Numbered from the stretch's first letter, positions 22,001 to 35,299 are shown. The stretch is 64,000 bases of DNA from Mactromeris polynyma (GCA_032209605.1 JASFXZ010000009.1:16107553-16171552); one strand, 5' to 3'. The notes: generated from the sequence alone by a model not told the origin. Numbers and translations are program-made.

Positions 22001-24912
22001 ACTCGCCTTTCAGTGAAAATAACGGGATTTCTTTTAAAATCCATTGAAAAAAGGCATAATATAATGTTATATCCAGGTAGTTTGATTATTTGATTAAATC
22101 TGTGAAACTGCAGTCAAGGACAATGGAACAAAATGTCTTGATTGCGAATATAAATTGTATCAATTTAATACGCTTTGTTGCTATATTTGTTCGAATTTGA
22201 ATGCAAAATGTTCAGATCTTGGGAGTTAAAATCAAATATATTGGTGTTACTAGTTCATACTCTAATCGAATGTATCATTATATTTCTTTGTGACAAAGTG
22301 CTTTATATTACTGTTCATTTTTTCTATTTTATTGATTTTGACCTGACTCCCATACTGTGGTATTCATATCACCTCCGAAATATTAAAATGTACACAATTC
22401 TTATTATAACCCCACTTCAAAATATGCAATGGGGGCTATATGGGAATCACCACTTGTTCCGTCATGTCACATAACATGGTTTTCCATGAATTATTTCTAC
22501 CAAGCCTAGTTGTGTATATTGTCGGCACATTCTGATTGTGGTCCTGTAGTGATAGATAGTGATAGATAATTTCATTGTCTTGACTGGCGGCCATCTTTGA
22601 ATTTATCAAAAATATGTCTGACAAAGCGGTATTGTGGGGGTATTAATCACCTTCAGTGATAGCTCTAGTTTCATATTGAAATAACAGCACTTCTTGTTAG
22701 TGATTGTTCAATGTATCACTACTAAGTGATTTAACTTATGATGCAGGGGAATAAATATTCTTTTGCTTAAACTGATCAAGGGCTTGTGAGCTTTACTTAC
22801 CTCGAGGCACTCAATGTTTGCACTCGAATCTAACATCCATCCTCCGATTGCAAAGAATACTCAGCACTCAATGACATCCACTTTGCACACTCGGATATCA
22901 ACACTCTGTCACTGCAGATTAAACATTTTGTTGTGCTGAGCATAATCATCAAAATTCTTGATCTAATTTCTGTATATTTCAGATTCTGGCATAGCACTGC
23001 AGCTTATGGTATAGCAAATGAGACAAGCTTGGAAGACCTGCCGGGGCATCACCATGCTGTGTACAGATGGCCGAAAGATCTGTTACAACCCACAATTGTT
23101 TTATTCTTAACTGTGTCTGAGGATGTCAGGAAACAAAGGTTGAGTGGCCGCGGAATTATTCCAACATTTGAAGAAAAAAGTTTGGACAAAGACCAATTGT
23201 TTAGGCAGAGGTGGGTATATAAAGTCTTGTTCACAAAGGTATTTTATGAGACTTATGCAGTGTGTCGTAGATTCGTACTGATTTGTAATTAGGTGGTACT
23301 GTTTTTTATTTTTGTTAAGCGTCATCTTCATTCGTGAAACCTAGCTACCTGTTAAAAAAGGCACACAAAGTTGTTTCACACAAAGCCAGATAAAAGACGA
23401 TGTCTCATTTACACATGTTTTAATGTCAGAGGTAAACATGATGAAAATAAAAATAAACAACTTCTTTCTTTATAAAACACTGGAAGTCTAACAGAAAACT
23501 GACTAATTTTCACTCACTATTTTTCACTAACATGCAAGTTATCGAAATTTTTACCAAAACATATGTAAATATGACACAGCGATTACTTCCCTTGGCAATT
23601 TTTAAACTTAGGAAAATGCTGTTTTTTTGGCTCAAAAAGCTAAAAACCTAAGAACACGTAGATGCTTAACAAAAATATAAAACAGCATGGCCTTACAGTA
23701 TAAATCATAATACATTTAAATTCTTCTGCCTATGCTTGTGTGCAGTTCGTCAGTTTACTGTTCTTATCAAAATTAATTGCTGATTGAACATTTTCTGCAG
23801 TTTTCATTGTCATTATTGATATGTTGATATTTGACAATGATAGCAACACAAAACATATGTAGTTTAAGAAGTGAATAAATCCAAATGTTCACGGACAATA
23901 TAGACTAGGAAGGGTTACTGGTGCATGAAGCATAAACACACTACCTAAGATTTATACACACTGAATAGTTCATGCCCATGTAAACAAAGAACTAACAATA
24001 AGTTAGTTCAATATTGAACGATCGGTACATCTTTTGAGATAAGTTATTCTGAGTGTTTTTCCTTGAAAGGTATTTAGTTAAAGAATATAAAATTATTCTA
24101 ATATTACAGTTAAAAATAATTATGCTGGTTTTGTTGAGATGGCAGTATTGTCTTTAAGTTAACAGTCTGTTTGTGATAACTCCAATGAATACTCAATGGA
24201 CTAACGAAAATATTTGAAAATTCTCATCTTCCGAATTACTGCATCTTTGACAGAAGAGCAATTTTACTTGGTGTCATAATAATTACGTCTGTCATGAAAA
24301 TTGCTGTTAAAGTACATGTTGATGAATAAGATCGAACAATTGATAAATTTCAATGAAATTTTTATTTTCATTATTTTCCAGCATCACTCCAACTGCTTGA
24401 TTTACACTGTTATATATTCATTTATATATAATGTCAAATCTATTGATCTCATCTCATTCATATTTTGACATGATATTTATACAAACAATAGTCGTTCACA
24501 CTTTCTGGAGCGAGGAGTGAAAATTGCCAAATATGTGCAGATTTTTCAATACTGATTACTTATAGAATTAAATTAAATGCCTGAATTGTCACATTTTCCG
24601 ATTTATTCCATGTTCAAGGAATCACGCTTTTTTGTACTAATAAAATTTAATAGTAACGAGCATATTTGAATTTTGCTGTCTTGTGGTGATTTTGTGTACG
24701 GAATTATCGCAGATAGACTGTATTGTTCTACACATTGTATGTTTTTTCTGCTATCTTCACATGTCTTTTTTGTGATATTCAGGTTATGTGAATCCTACAG
24801 ACGTATGGAGCAACCATCTTGTATTGAGATAGATGCTAGCGGGACTGTGGAGGAAGTGTTAAACATGGCGCTGGAAGTTCTCTCATCACACGGGGTCAAA
24901 CTCGACAAATAG
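19044..24912 (+). CDS. CMPK2: UMP/CMP kinase 2, mitochondrial (CMPK2)
   Basis: Five exons are 19044-19826, 20245-20374, 20938-21139, 22983-23210 and 24783-24912. All have GT-AG borders and compatible phases, giving 490 residues. CMPK2 phosphorylates UMP, CMP and deoxy forms using ATP in mitochondria. The N-terminus (MCKNNVSPRAMFTYFARAFK onward) is basic with few acidic residues, as expected of a mitochondrial targeting peptide. A second Met at residue 11 (19074) could be the true start. Exon 1 encodes the CMPK2-type N-terminal region (to 261). The kinase domain follows: P-loop GMDATGKT at 300-307 (split by an intron), YYSMGNYIVA at 347-356, DR at 371-372, FWHSTAAY, and the Arg-rich LID segment RLSGRG at 424-429. 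The stop follows VKLDK. Human CMPK2 is about 449 residues. In vertebrates it is interferon-induced and lies beside RSAD2. No RSAD2-like exon was seen here. Confidence 0.93.
21480..22643. mobile_element. About 1.16 kb inverted-end element with (CGGT)n tract
   Basis: ATACCCCCACAA at 21481-21492 and its exact inverse TTGTGGGGGTAT at 22632-22643 bound a segment inside CMPK2 intron 3. Near the left end is a CGGT/CTGT tract (21526-21587), followed by CATGGTTTCCGGACGATAAC and 'GGTCAAGGTCACTGTTACT'. Open frames inside (99 and 65 codons) show no transposase motif. The layout fits a non-autonomous DNA element. The same GGGGGTATA ... CGGTCGGT head is, from general knowledge, frequent in mollusc genomes. 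Confidence 0.7.
21526..21587 (+). repeat. (CGGT)n / (CTGT)n microsatellite
   Basis: Fifteen or so tetranucleotides, mostly CGGT with some CTGT substitutions, form part of the inverted-end element in CMPK2 intron 3. Confidence 0.9.
23211..24782 (+). other. CMPK2 intron 4
   Basis: This AT-rich intron of about 1.6 kb runs from AG|gtgggt to tgatattcag|G. No repeats with recognisable ends and no additional exon were noticed. Confidence 0.7.
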
Positions 24913-27172
24913 TTGATCATATACTGACTGGGTGTTATTTTATATTTAGAAATTTTTGAAACAGTCAAAGAAATTTATGTTCATCTTTGCTGGTCAAAAT
25001 ATTTACATAGTGTATTGTCTAATTAAACATTCTGACTGATCTGAAGACATATATCACTGGCCATGTGCCCTAATGGTAGCGTTTTCCCGTTAGTCACTCA
25101 ATATTGAAAACTAATCAGACCACCCAAAAGTTGGCGACAATTGAAAGCATTTTTAGTGGTCGGACACCGCTTGTGTCCAAGGGACTGTTTCTGTTAAACG
25201 TGGAGAAAAAAGCACTTACATTGCTTCAGCACTTTTGGTGTTATTGGGAAAATTGTACAAACTTTAGTTAAAAGTTTGTTTTTGGTGATAAAATTATAAT
25301 ACATGCCGACTGTTGAATTTGTTTTCTTTCTTTTTTAATGGTAAGAATGTTGAAAATAGGTTCTTACACGGTGAAAATCCGGTCAAAAAGAAAACTCATA
25401 AACCGATTGTACTATCGATAGACAATCGATTGTGGTGTTCCGATTATTGATTGTGATTTTGGAGTCCGATACCCAACACTACCTAATGGATAAGTTCATG
25501 TTTCACAGACAAATAAATGAAAAAAGTTTGCCATTATACATGTACTAAACTTTCACTTTGTTAAGGTTTGGGGTTTATTGTTGTGCTTCCTATAAAATTT
25601 CTGTTTTTGTTTTATTTTGCTATTTTTCAATTTCTGTTTTCAATTGTATGTATTTATCATGTTATCACCATCTTGGTTCTGTTATATCGCTATTGTTTGT
25701 TTGCATTCCAATCCAAGAGACTTTCATATTGTCATAGTGGTTTGTAAAGCTTTAGTATTTTACATACAGTAATCTCGAATCATGTTATGACATGGATCTA
25801 TAGGTCCGTGGTTATGACGAGCACCGGGTTTATCTTGAAGTCCCGGCGATTTTGTTCTTAGTTGTAAATGGTTTTAATTGTTCATGATAAACATCATTAT
25901 CTTGATATCTCAAGTACGGGAGTTGGTCTCGTCCAATGATTTCAGTCGTTAATTACCTGCTTCATTAAGAGGCAATCATGCAGCCAAATTTCACACCTAG
26001 AAATTTCAGATGCTCATATCTGTGTCCTCTGTGCTTTTCACACCTTGTGAGAATGGCTCTTTCAATAGTGTTACATTTGAATTGTTTGTTTAAATTTTAT
26101 CAAATGAAAGTATCGACTATAATGGACTTTCTACGCGGGGGTTATCAAATTTTTATCAATATGACTATGTTTGAGTGAAAGATGGACAGTATAGAAATAT
26201 CAGCACTTTCCTGTTTTGGTCAGCACCCAGGAATTTTACAAGCATAAATTTAAAGTTGCAATCCCCAGCCATCACCGTGTTGTCAGAAGTCTCTGTTTTG
26301 TAAAGGGAGAGAACTGTAAAGTAAAATGTAAGGAATTAACAAAATATGACACATTTTTTAATAAAAAGGTTTTCATTTTTGAAGTAAAAAGAAAAATTTA
26401 TTTTTTAGTTGACTCTCGTGCGATATTACGGTTATTACTCTGTTAAATATTTATTAAAGATTTCGGATTTCATTTATTTGGCAAATATTGTTTGTTTATG
26501 ATACAACATGATTGTGTAATTTTAATTGGTAGTAATTCTCATTTATTGTTTTTACATGATAAATATACTAGTAAATCATTGGTAATGTCGATTTTCACCA
26601 AATTTCTATGTCACCTAGATGCATAATTGCCATGTTAGACAACTCTAGTTAGCAAATTATATAATCAGTAAGAGTTGTCTCCCATCATTGAAAATACTAT
26701 AGAGCCCTATTTCTTTATACTTCTCTGCTGAACTATTGGCCTTACATTCTATAAAGAATTGTTGTCTTAATTTTAAAAACATTGTTACATATAAACTCAT
26801 GTTATGAGAGGCTAGCAGGGAATATTGGGCAATTGCCTAACTGCGTTTTCTCTGTAGATAAAGTCTTTATTATTACAGTATAGTTTTATTTTGAAGATTT
26901 GTGGGCAGAGTACAAATGTATTATTACTTTGATAAGTCAAGATTATCATTATTGTGTTGGTCTGTGCTTGTTTAATGCCATTATTCAACAGTATTTAATT
27001 TGATGTACCGCAGTCAGATGATCCCAGCAATGTTCTTGGATTATCAACCAGTACCAATCCATTTCTGCAGGCAAAAAAACTATCCCAGTTTACTGTCTTT
27101 GGATGTATTATCTTCAGTCAAATGTCATGGAGCCTATTTTTGTTATACCTCTCCTAGGGTTCAAACTGTCCT
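24913..27172. other. 3' flank of CMPK2 and intergenic stretch
   Basis: ATTAAA at 25022-25027 is a possible poly(A) signal about 110 bp after the CMPK2 stop. Beyond it only short open frames (66-96 codons) of no recognisable family are found. A motif near 25770-25860 (CGAATCATGTTATGAC ... GGTCCGTGGTTATGACGAGC) may be the edge of another dispersed element. Confidence 0.45.
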
Positions 27173-27256
27173 CCATCTTGGCCATCAAGCTCTGTATGGT
27201 CTGAGCTCTGACTTCCATCTTGGCCATCAAGCTCTGTATGGTCTGAGCTGGCTGGG
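27173..27256 (+). repeat. Two-copy 42-bp tandem duplication
   Basis: CCATCTTGGCCATCAAGCTC (continuing TGTATGGTCTGAGCT) occurs at 27173 and again 42 bp later at 27215. It sits at the end of a 96-codon open frame that shows no other gene features. Confidence 0.8.
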
Positions 27257-27482
27257 CTGTCATGTGAGGATTTTAGAACTTCAAATATAATCTATGCACA
27301 AAGTGTTCTTGTATTAGTATCCATGAGCATGTTTTTAGCATTTATTTAACTTTGATCACTGTAGGAATTGATAAACATGTCATCGGTATTCTGAAAACAG
27401 GAGGTTGTCAATGAGTTATTTCCCTTTATCTCTTCTAGAGTTCTCTCCCCCTTCTATAGTATATGTATGTATATAATTATAC

Positions 27483-28105
27483 TTTAGAAGGGATATAGGG
27501 AGATAATTATATAATGGATAAAGGATGAGAGCTATAGAATGAATAAAGGGAGATAACTATAACATGAATGAAAGAGAAAGTGCTGTTGAATGGATAAAGG
27601 GAGATAACTATAGAATGGATAAAGGGAGTCGGCTATAGAATAGATAAAGGGAGATAACTATAGACTGGATAAAGGGAGTCGGCTATAGAATAGATAAAGG
27701 GAGAGAATTATTGAATGTATAAAGGGAGAGAGCTATAGAAGGGATAAAGGGAGAGGGCTATATAATGAATAAAGGGAGAGAACTATAGAAGGAATAAAGG
27801 GAGAGAACTGTAAAATGGATAAAGGGAGAGAATTATAGAATGGATAAAGGGAAAGAGCTATAGAATGAATAAAGGGAGAGAACTGTAGAATGGATAAAGA
27901 GAGTGAGCTATAGAATGAATAAAGGAAGAGAACTGTAGAATGGATAAAGAGAGTGAGCTATAGAATGTATAAAGGGAGAGAACTATTGAATGGATAAAGA
28001 GAGTGAGCTATAGAATGTATAAAGGGAGAGCTGTAGAAGGGAAAAAGGGAGAGAACTATAGAATGGATATAGGGAGAGAACTGTAGAATGGATCAGGGGA
28101 AATTG
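27483..28105 (+). repeat. 25-bp minisatellite array (about 25 units)
   Basis: The unit is near GAATGGATAAAGGGAGAGAA followed by CTATA, with variants GAATGAATAAAGG and GATAAAGAGAGTGAGC. The units are diverged and the length varies slightly. No coding frame persists. Confidence 0.9.
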
Positions 28106-28704
28106 TTGTTGAATAAATATGGGAAATGACTCATGACAAGCTCCTGTGTTCAGAACCTTATCAAATCTTGAACTAAAAACAAATTGATGTTACGAAAATA
28201 AACTTATCCTTGTAGATCTGTGGAATCTGTAGATATTATAATCAATCAAAATTGATTCTATCGGCTGTATTTGAGCCAAGATATAAACAAGTCGCTCTGA
28301 ATTTTCAGTTTGCCTAAACATCACGGCTCAATTTTGCACCACCTGGCGTCCTTTAATTAAATGTTATTATTGTTCATGTCCAATATCAATGTTCATCCAT
28401 ATTGTATGTTTTACAGTTTTTATGTAGTTAAATGTACCATGTTTTCTACTGTGTCGTTCCTTAAATGTGTAAATTAGTACTATAGTAAAATGTTGTTGTA
28501 TGAGTATTGGTTATTGTTGCCATGAATATGCATCATTGTATTTCCATACTATGCATATTTTCTTCATTTTGATATTAATTAATTTTGATATTATAACTTT
28601 TTCGTATTAGTTTTAGCTGTGCATTTTACAGACTGTTAAGGATTATTTTATACTCATTCATTTATATATAAATAAAGCAGATATCCAAGTTATTGTTGTT
28701 CCAG

Positions 28705-31650
28705 TGACACACAATATTCTAACAACACCGTATAATATATGCATGGCACCTTACCACATATTATAAACAAGACAGCCTGTCACACAATATATGCATTGCA
28801 CCTTAAAACATTATATATTTGTCACAGTGCACACCCTGCCACTACATTTATACATGACACCCTACCACACAGATTATACATGACACCCTACCACACAATG
28901 CATAGATGACACCCAACCACACAAGTTATGCATGACACCCTACCACACAATGCATAGATGACACTCTACCACACAATTCATACATTACACCCTACCACAC
29001 AATGCATAGATGACACCCTACCACACAATGCATAGACCACACCCTACAACACAATGCATAAATGACACTCTACCACACAATGCATACATGACACCCTAAC
29101 GTGCAATGCATACATGACACCCTACCACGCAATGCATAAATGACACCCTACCACACAATGCATAGATGACACCCTACCACACAATGCATAAATGACACTA
29201 CCACATAATTCATACATTACACCCTACCACACAATGCATAGATGACACCCTACCACACAATGCATAGACCACACCCTACAACACAATGCATAAATGACAC
29301 TCTACCACACAATTCATACATGACACCCTACCACACAACTCGTACATGACATCCTACAACACAATGTATAAATGACACTCTACCACACAATGCATAAATG
29401 ACACTCTACCACACAATTCATACATGACACTCTACCACACAACTCGTACATGACATCCTACAACACAATGCATAAATGACATCCTACAACACAATGCATA
29501 AATGACACTCTACCACACAATTCATACATAACACCCTACCACACAACTCGTACATGACATCCTACAACACAATGCATAAATGACACTACCACACAATGCA
29601 TAAATGACACCCTACCACACAATTCATACATAACACCCTACCACACAATTCATAAATGACACCCTACAACACAATGCATAAATGACACTCTACCACACAA
29701 TTCATACATGACACTCTACCACACAACTCGTACATGACATCCTACAACACAATGCATAAATGACACCCTACAACACAATGCATAAATGACACTCTACCAC
29801 ACAATTCATACATGACACCCTACCACACAACTCGTACATGACATCCTACAACACAATGCATAAATGACACTACCACACAATGCATAAATGCCACTCTACC
29901 ACACAATGCATAAATGACACTCTACCACACAATTCATACATGACACTCTACCACACAACTCGTACATGACATCCTACAACACAATGCATAAATGACATCC
30001 TACAACACAATGCATAAATGACACTCTACCACACAATTCATACATAACACCCTACCACACAACTCGTACATGACATCCTACAACACAATGCATAAATGAC
30101 ACTACCACACAATGCATAAATGACACCCTACCACACAATTCATACATAACACCCTACCACACAATTCATAAATGACACCCTACAACACAATGCATAAATG
30201 ACACTCTACCACACAATTCATACATGACACTCTACCACACAACTCGTACATGACATCCTACAACACAATGCATAAATGACACCCTACAACACAATGCATA
30301 AATGACACTCTACCACACAATTCATACATGACACCCTACCACACAACTCGTACATGACATCCTACAACACAATGCATAAATGACACTACCACACAATGCA
30401 TAAATGCCACTCTACCACACAATGCATAAATGACACTCTACCACACAATTCATACATGACACTCTACCACACAACTCGTACATGACATCCTACAACACAA
30501 TGCATAAATGACATCCTACAACACAATGCATAAATGACACTCTACCACACAATTCATACATAACACCCTACCACACAACTCGTACATGACATCCTACAAC
30601 ACAATGCATAAATGACACTACCACACAATGCATAAATGACACCCTACCACACAATTCATACATAACACCCTACCACACAATTCATAAATGACACCCTACA
30701 ACACAATGCATAAATGACACTCTACCACACAATTCATACATGACACTCTACCACACAACTCGTACATGACATCCTACAACACAATGCATAAATGACACCC
30801 TACAACACAATGCATAAATGACACTCTACCACACAATTCATACATGACACCCTACCACACAACTCGTACATGACATCCTACAACACAATGCATAAATGAC
30901 ACTACCACACAATGCATAAATGACACCCTACCACACAACTCATACTTGACAACCTACAACACAAAGCAAGGATGAAATCTTCCCAGCAAATACTATCTAA
31001 GCAAGATGTCCTACCACACAATCCAAGCATGACGTCCTACCACACAATCTAAGCATGACGTCCTACCACACAATCAAGCATGACGTCCTACCACACAATC
31101 TAAGCATGACGTCCTACCACACAATCGAAGCATAACGTCCTACCACACAATCTAAGCATGACGTCCTACCACACAATCCAAGCATGACGTCCTACCACAC
31201 AATCCAAGCATGACGTCCTACCACACAATCTAAGCATGACGTCCTACCACACAATCCAAGCATGACGTCCTACCACACAATCCAAGCATGACGTCCTACC
31301 ACACAATCCAAGCATGACGTTCTACCACACAATCTAAGCATGACGTTCTACCACACAATCTAGGCATGACGTTCTACCACACAATCTAAGCATGACGGCA
31401 TACCACACAATCTAAGCATGACGTTCTACCACACAATCTAGGCATGACGTTCTACCACACAATCTAAGCATGACGTTCTACCACACAATCTAGGCATGAC
31501 GTCCTACCACACAATCCAAGCATGACGTTCTACCACACAATCTAAGCATGACGTTCTACCACACAATCTAGGCATGACGTTCTACCACACAATCTAAGCA
31601 TGACGTTCTACCACACAATCCAAGCATGACGTCCTACCACACAATCCAAG
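28705..31650 (+). repeat. 26-bp minisatellite field (two unit subfamilies)
   Basis: From about 28705 to 30960 the unit is close to ACACAATGCATAAATGACAC followed by CCTACC, with ATTCATACATG and ACTCGTACATG variants. The left edge is strongly degenerate. From about 30990 to 31650 a sister 26-bp unit, ACACAATCTAAGCATGACGT followed by CCTACC, takes over, with about 25 copies. The shared ACACAAT and CTACC ends show common descent. No gene is present. Confidence 0.93.
29372..30919 (+). repeat. 516-bp higher-order repeat, three copies
   Basis: Diagnostic variants recur exactly 516 bp apart: the ACTCGTACATG variant in the same context at 29441, 29957 and 30473, and the TAAATGCCACTC variant at about 29881 and 30397. 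The copies look identical by eye, while the 26-bp units within a copy differ. This points to recent block amplification. Confidence 0.85.
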
Positions 31651-31659
31651 TACGCGGTG

Positions 31660-33885
31660 GCTCCAATTTTCTAATTTTATATTGGTCTTTATTATTCAAA
31701 GAAATGGATGTCTCACAGTGTTACTTGACATCAATAGAGTTCTAACCATGTTGCATCACTACACATTCTGCTGATGAATTTAGGTACCTATTTCCTTACT
31801 CAATTTAGAAAACACCCATTGCACATTGCCCATACATTTTACGACATTGCATCAAACAGTAGCCAAACACAAGTCACATAGAGCCAACTTGATGAGCGTA
31901 TTGGTTTGAAATATTCCTTATCGAAACATTCTGGCAACCAATGTGTTATGAGAGTTATGTTTATTATGCATTGTTTAAACTTTTTAACTTGAGTATGACC
32001 GGCCGGATCAATACGTCAGATATATTTTTTTATAAAACAGCTGAAATTATTATTTTGCGCAAACTAGCTAAATTTTACTGCTAGAAAGTTCATCCAATTT
32101 TTCCCTTGATTGAATGCAGAAATTGTCTCTATATTGAGCAACTGTATGCTTGAATGTGCAACATGTCAGTATGAGTGGCATTCCACTTGTGGCTTCTTAT
32201 GCTATTTGTTGTCACCAATCAGGCTCGTGGCGTGTGTGTGCGTAATTGAGTCTATGGGGTAGGTCGCACCCCCTGTCCGGGTATTTATAACAAAAGCATA
32301 TTACCAGAAAAGGGCTGTGAAAGCACTCATTGTACCCCAGTCACGGCACATGTTTTGATACGTCATTTGAATATGTATACGTGTAGCACGTTTAAACTGT
32401 CCGGCATTGAAGCAAATGCCAATTGTCCGCTCAGTACTTAGCTTGTGAGAGAAATATGTGTTTGTCAATTTCAATTTAAACATAGAGTTTGGTCACGTAT
32501 TTTTGTGAATAGTGAATTCACCTGGCGTCTTTAAAATTGCTACTTGTGTGTTTTGATGAGTGTGAAAATTGCTTAATACGCGAGGAAACGTTCACGTTGT
32601 GACGTCATTTATGATGCAATGTTTTATTCCTCTGTGATGATGAACAATGTATTGAAATGCACATTCATAATGTGACGAATTCTAATTAGTATATGTGAGT
32701 GAATAAATTTACAGTGCGTCAAAACACGATTAATGGCTACATTTTCAATACAGACCCGACCCGATTTATAAAAGAATCTTTGCTGGTTCTAATTGTATCT
32801 TATAACTCTTTCATTATTAATAATGACAGGTTTTTTTTCTGTCTATATATCTACCACCTCGATTTTCTCTCATCCAATTACCACAGGAGGCAATGTTCAG
32901 TTTTAAATCTACACACGATTTGGAGCAGTTCGACAATTTCACTGTAATCGTGCGAAATAACCGCACAATGGCGACTGTCGGCCCATCAGTTTAACATACT
33001 ATGAAAATATAATTTAATAGAATTATTTTGAACATAAAATTATTCAAGACTACTGAAGCAAGCGGCGAATATTAAATGATAAATTGAAATGGGCGGTCCT
33101 CCGTTACGCTTATCATGTTTGAAAATCACGGCGTGTAGTCGAGTAGTTTATGCGTACATAGTGTACATAGATTAAGCGTAAGGTACAGTTTAACTGTTTC
33201 GTGTTTTCCGTACAGGAGTGGCAACATATTACGGTTGTTTAATAAGCATTTCCAATTTTCGCGAGGCACAATAAAAGAATACAATAAAACTAGAAGGGCG
33301 ATAGCTATACATAAACATTACTTAGGTTCGATTAGTCAATTAGTTTTGCGCTTAAAGTCGTCCTCTAGTTATTGTTCGATTCAGCGTGGTTATGCAACAT
33401 ATCAGTTTAAAATAAAACACCATTCAAATATAGCATCTAAATCTGCAGAAACGTACTATTTAGTTATCAGGATGAGTGATCTAGTTCTTTTACGTTCAAT
33501 TACGGTATTTCAGATTTCAAACAGGCAGATCATTATCGAACTTTCAATACAATCTTTTAAATATTTTGTCGGTCACCCTGTTTTATAGGTAACACTTTAC
33601 CAGTACTGTTTATAACAAACAGATATGTCAACGTACGTGTGTCTACTGTAAATAATTCAAACATTGGGTCAGCGAAGTGTAAAGTTCGTTTCTGTGATCG
33701 TCCCAAAACATGATTAGGGGACTACAGGCAAAATATTCTAATAGACCCCCACTATTTTCTATTTTATCCTGCCAATAAATTCTGTGTTAACCAACTGATT
33801 GCTCTTTCCGTGCTATTTTATTTCATACCCACGGGATCTTCGCGGACACAAAAGCCCTGGTAGTGAATTTCTTGAAAGTATATTA
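31660..33885. other. Intergenic stretch without a recognised gene
   Basis: Open frames of 60-117 codons occur, the longest at 33235-33588, but none shows a domain, signal peptide or supporting splice context. No transposon ends were noticed. Confidence 0.45.
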
Positions 33886-33988
33886 TACAGGGGAACCTCA
33901 ATAATCAAGATCACCATTGATTATGGCTCTATCTTATTAATGAGGAGGCCTGAATGACAATATGGTCTTAAAATGAGGTTCTACGGTA
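33886..33988 (+). mobile_element. MITE M1, internally deleted copy
   Basis: It runs from TACAGGGGAACCTCAATAAT to AATGAGGTTCTACGGTA, keeping both ends but only about 100 bp. Confidence 0.65.
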
Positions 33989-34191
33989 TCTCAACTTAAT
34001 TTAGTTACAGCTTCCTTGTAAGCAATATTCTGTTCAAACGAGAAAACACTATATTCTTCCTTCAGATTTGATCTAGTTTATATTTTCTAAGGGTGTGGGA
34101 AATCCTTTTTGTTAAAATTATAGGAACTACGCTCACACGACAACCGAAGTCCTACCAGTACTTTGCGCCACGGGCGCGCACATGTAAAATG

Positions 34192-34371
34192 TACAGTTAA
34201 ACCTCAATAATGCTATCATCCTTGTGAAACTAGAAAACTGGGCTTATTATTGAGGTGGTCTTAATACTGAGGTTGAATATGAGCAAAAAGTGAAAATGGA
34301 GTTGAAAATTGTGCTCTTAGGTTTTAGGTGGTCTTATTATTGAGGTGGTCGTTAGGTGAGGTTATACTGTA
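34192..34371 (+). mobile_element. MITE family M1, full copy
   Basis: It has left end TACAGTTAAACCTCAATAAT and right end GTGAGGTTATACTGTA, with inner blocks GGTTGAATATGAGCAAAAAG and GAGTTGAAAATTGTGCTC in family order. It sits directly before a SINE. Confidence 0.8.
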
Positions 34372-34432
34372 CTTGTAGGGTTGATATACAAACTACAAAA
34401 CGTTTTGTCAAAATCCCTAGGGTCGGATGAGA

Positions 34433-34718
34433 GCGGATCCGTGGCCCAGTGGTAACGCGCTGGACTTGGACTCCAGGGATCGCAGGTTCGATCCCCGCTC
34501 CACCACTGACAGTACAAACAGTCTTTCGGATGAGACAAAAACCGAGGTCTCGTGTGCGATGATTTAGACATGGTTACGTAAAAGAGTCAGGGGTGTTTCT
34601 GGAACTGAGGCATCGTCTGTATCACTCTCCTCAAAAAATCTAAAATGACTAACATTCTACCGGAGGCGTCCCCCCCATATGGGAAACCGGTGGTGTCGAT
34701 AAATAAACCCAAATACAC
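34433..34718 (+). mobile_element. tRNA-derived SINE
   Basis: A tRNA-like head has A box TGGCCCAGTGG (34442-34452), an anticodon-like stem-loop CTGGA-CTTGGAC-TCCAG, and B box GGTTCGATCCC (34485-34495). A body follows with TCTTTCGGATGAGAC and ACCGAGGTCTCGTG, then an AAATAAACCCAAATA tail. The first seven bases do not pair with the segment after the T arm, so it is a SINE rather than a tRNA-Pro gene. Confidence 0.7.
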
Positions 34719-35299
34719 ACCTATGATCGGAAGTTTTGAATTTAAATTCCAAGCAAGTATATTTCCCGGGTGACGATCTCTCCGGGCTGGTCAATGTCCC
34801 GTCCTTCGGGAATCATCTAAATATGAGATGTAGGCCCAACCTCGCTGGTGTGGCCCAACATTGATTGGTGCATTTGTGTAAATCAATTAACTGAAAATTG
34901 TCTACGAGCCGGTGTCGTCACCTTTAACCATCTCAATAACTATTGTTTAATAATTTAACTGAGGAAAAAGCAATTTTCAATTGCACTTTATCGATTCATT
35001 CAGTTTTAGCGGAATATTAGAGAAAATATCTTAAGTTATATATTTCTACACTGAAGTTTATAAATTTCTACAGTTCCGTCAGTTTGTCTATAAACCGCGT
35101 TGGAATATCATTAAGTACCGACTACTCAACGTGATTATTTCTCTCCGGTCCAATGAATTTATTAGTCCCGCGGGGGTTAAATGGAACAGCATTATTGTTA
35201 TTTTAAAGCCATATAGCACATACCGTGTTATTACAGTTGTCCGTCGGAGTGAGTGCTTTAATCTTGTGCATAGTGAATATGAATGGTGAAACATGAGCT

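Noticed and set aside
28705..31650. CRISPR-like or coding repeat array
   Set aside because: It is a pure minisatellite with a 26-bp unit. There are no spacers and no open frame of note.
33235..33588. 117-codon open frame
   Set aside because: Composition looks random. No signal peptide, domain or flanking exons were seen.
34433..34510. tRNA-Pro gene (anticodon-like TGG)
   Set aside because: The A and B boxes and anticodon arm are good, but the acceptor stem does not pair, and a SINE body follows.
25000..35290. RSAD2 (viperin) next to CMPK2
   Set aside because: I looked for a radical-SAM CxxxCxxC exon downstream and upstream of CMPK2 and saw none by eye. A translated search would be decisive.
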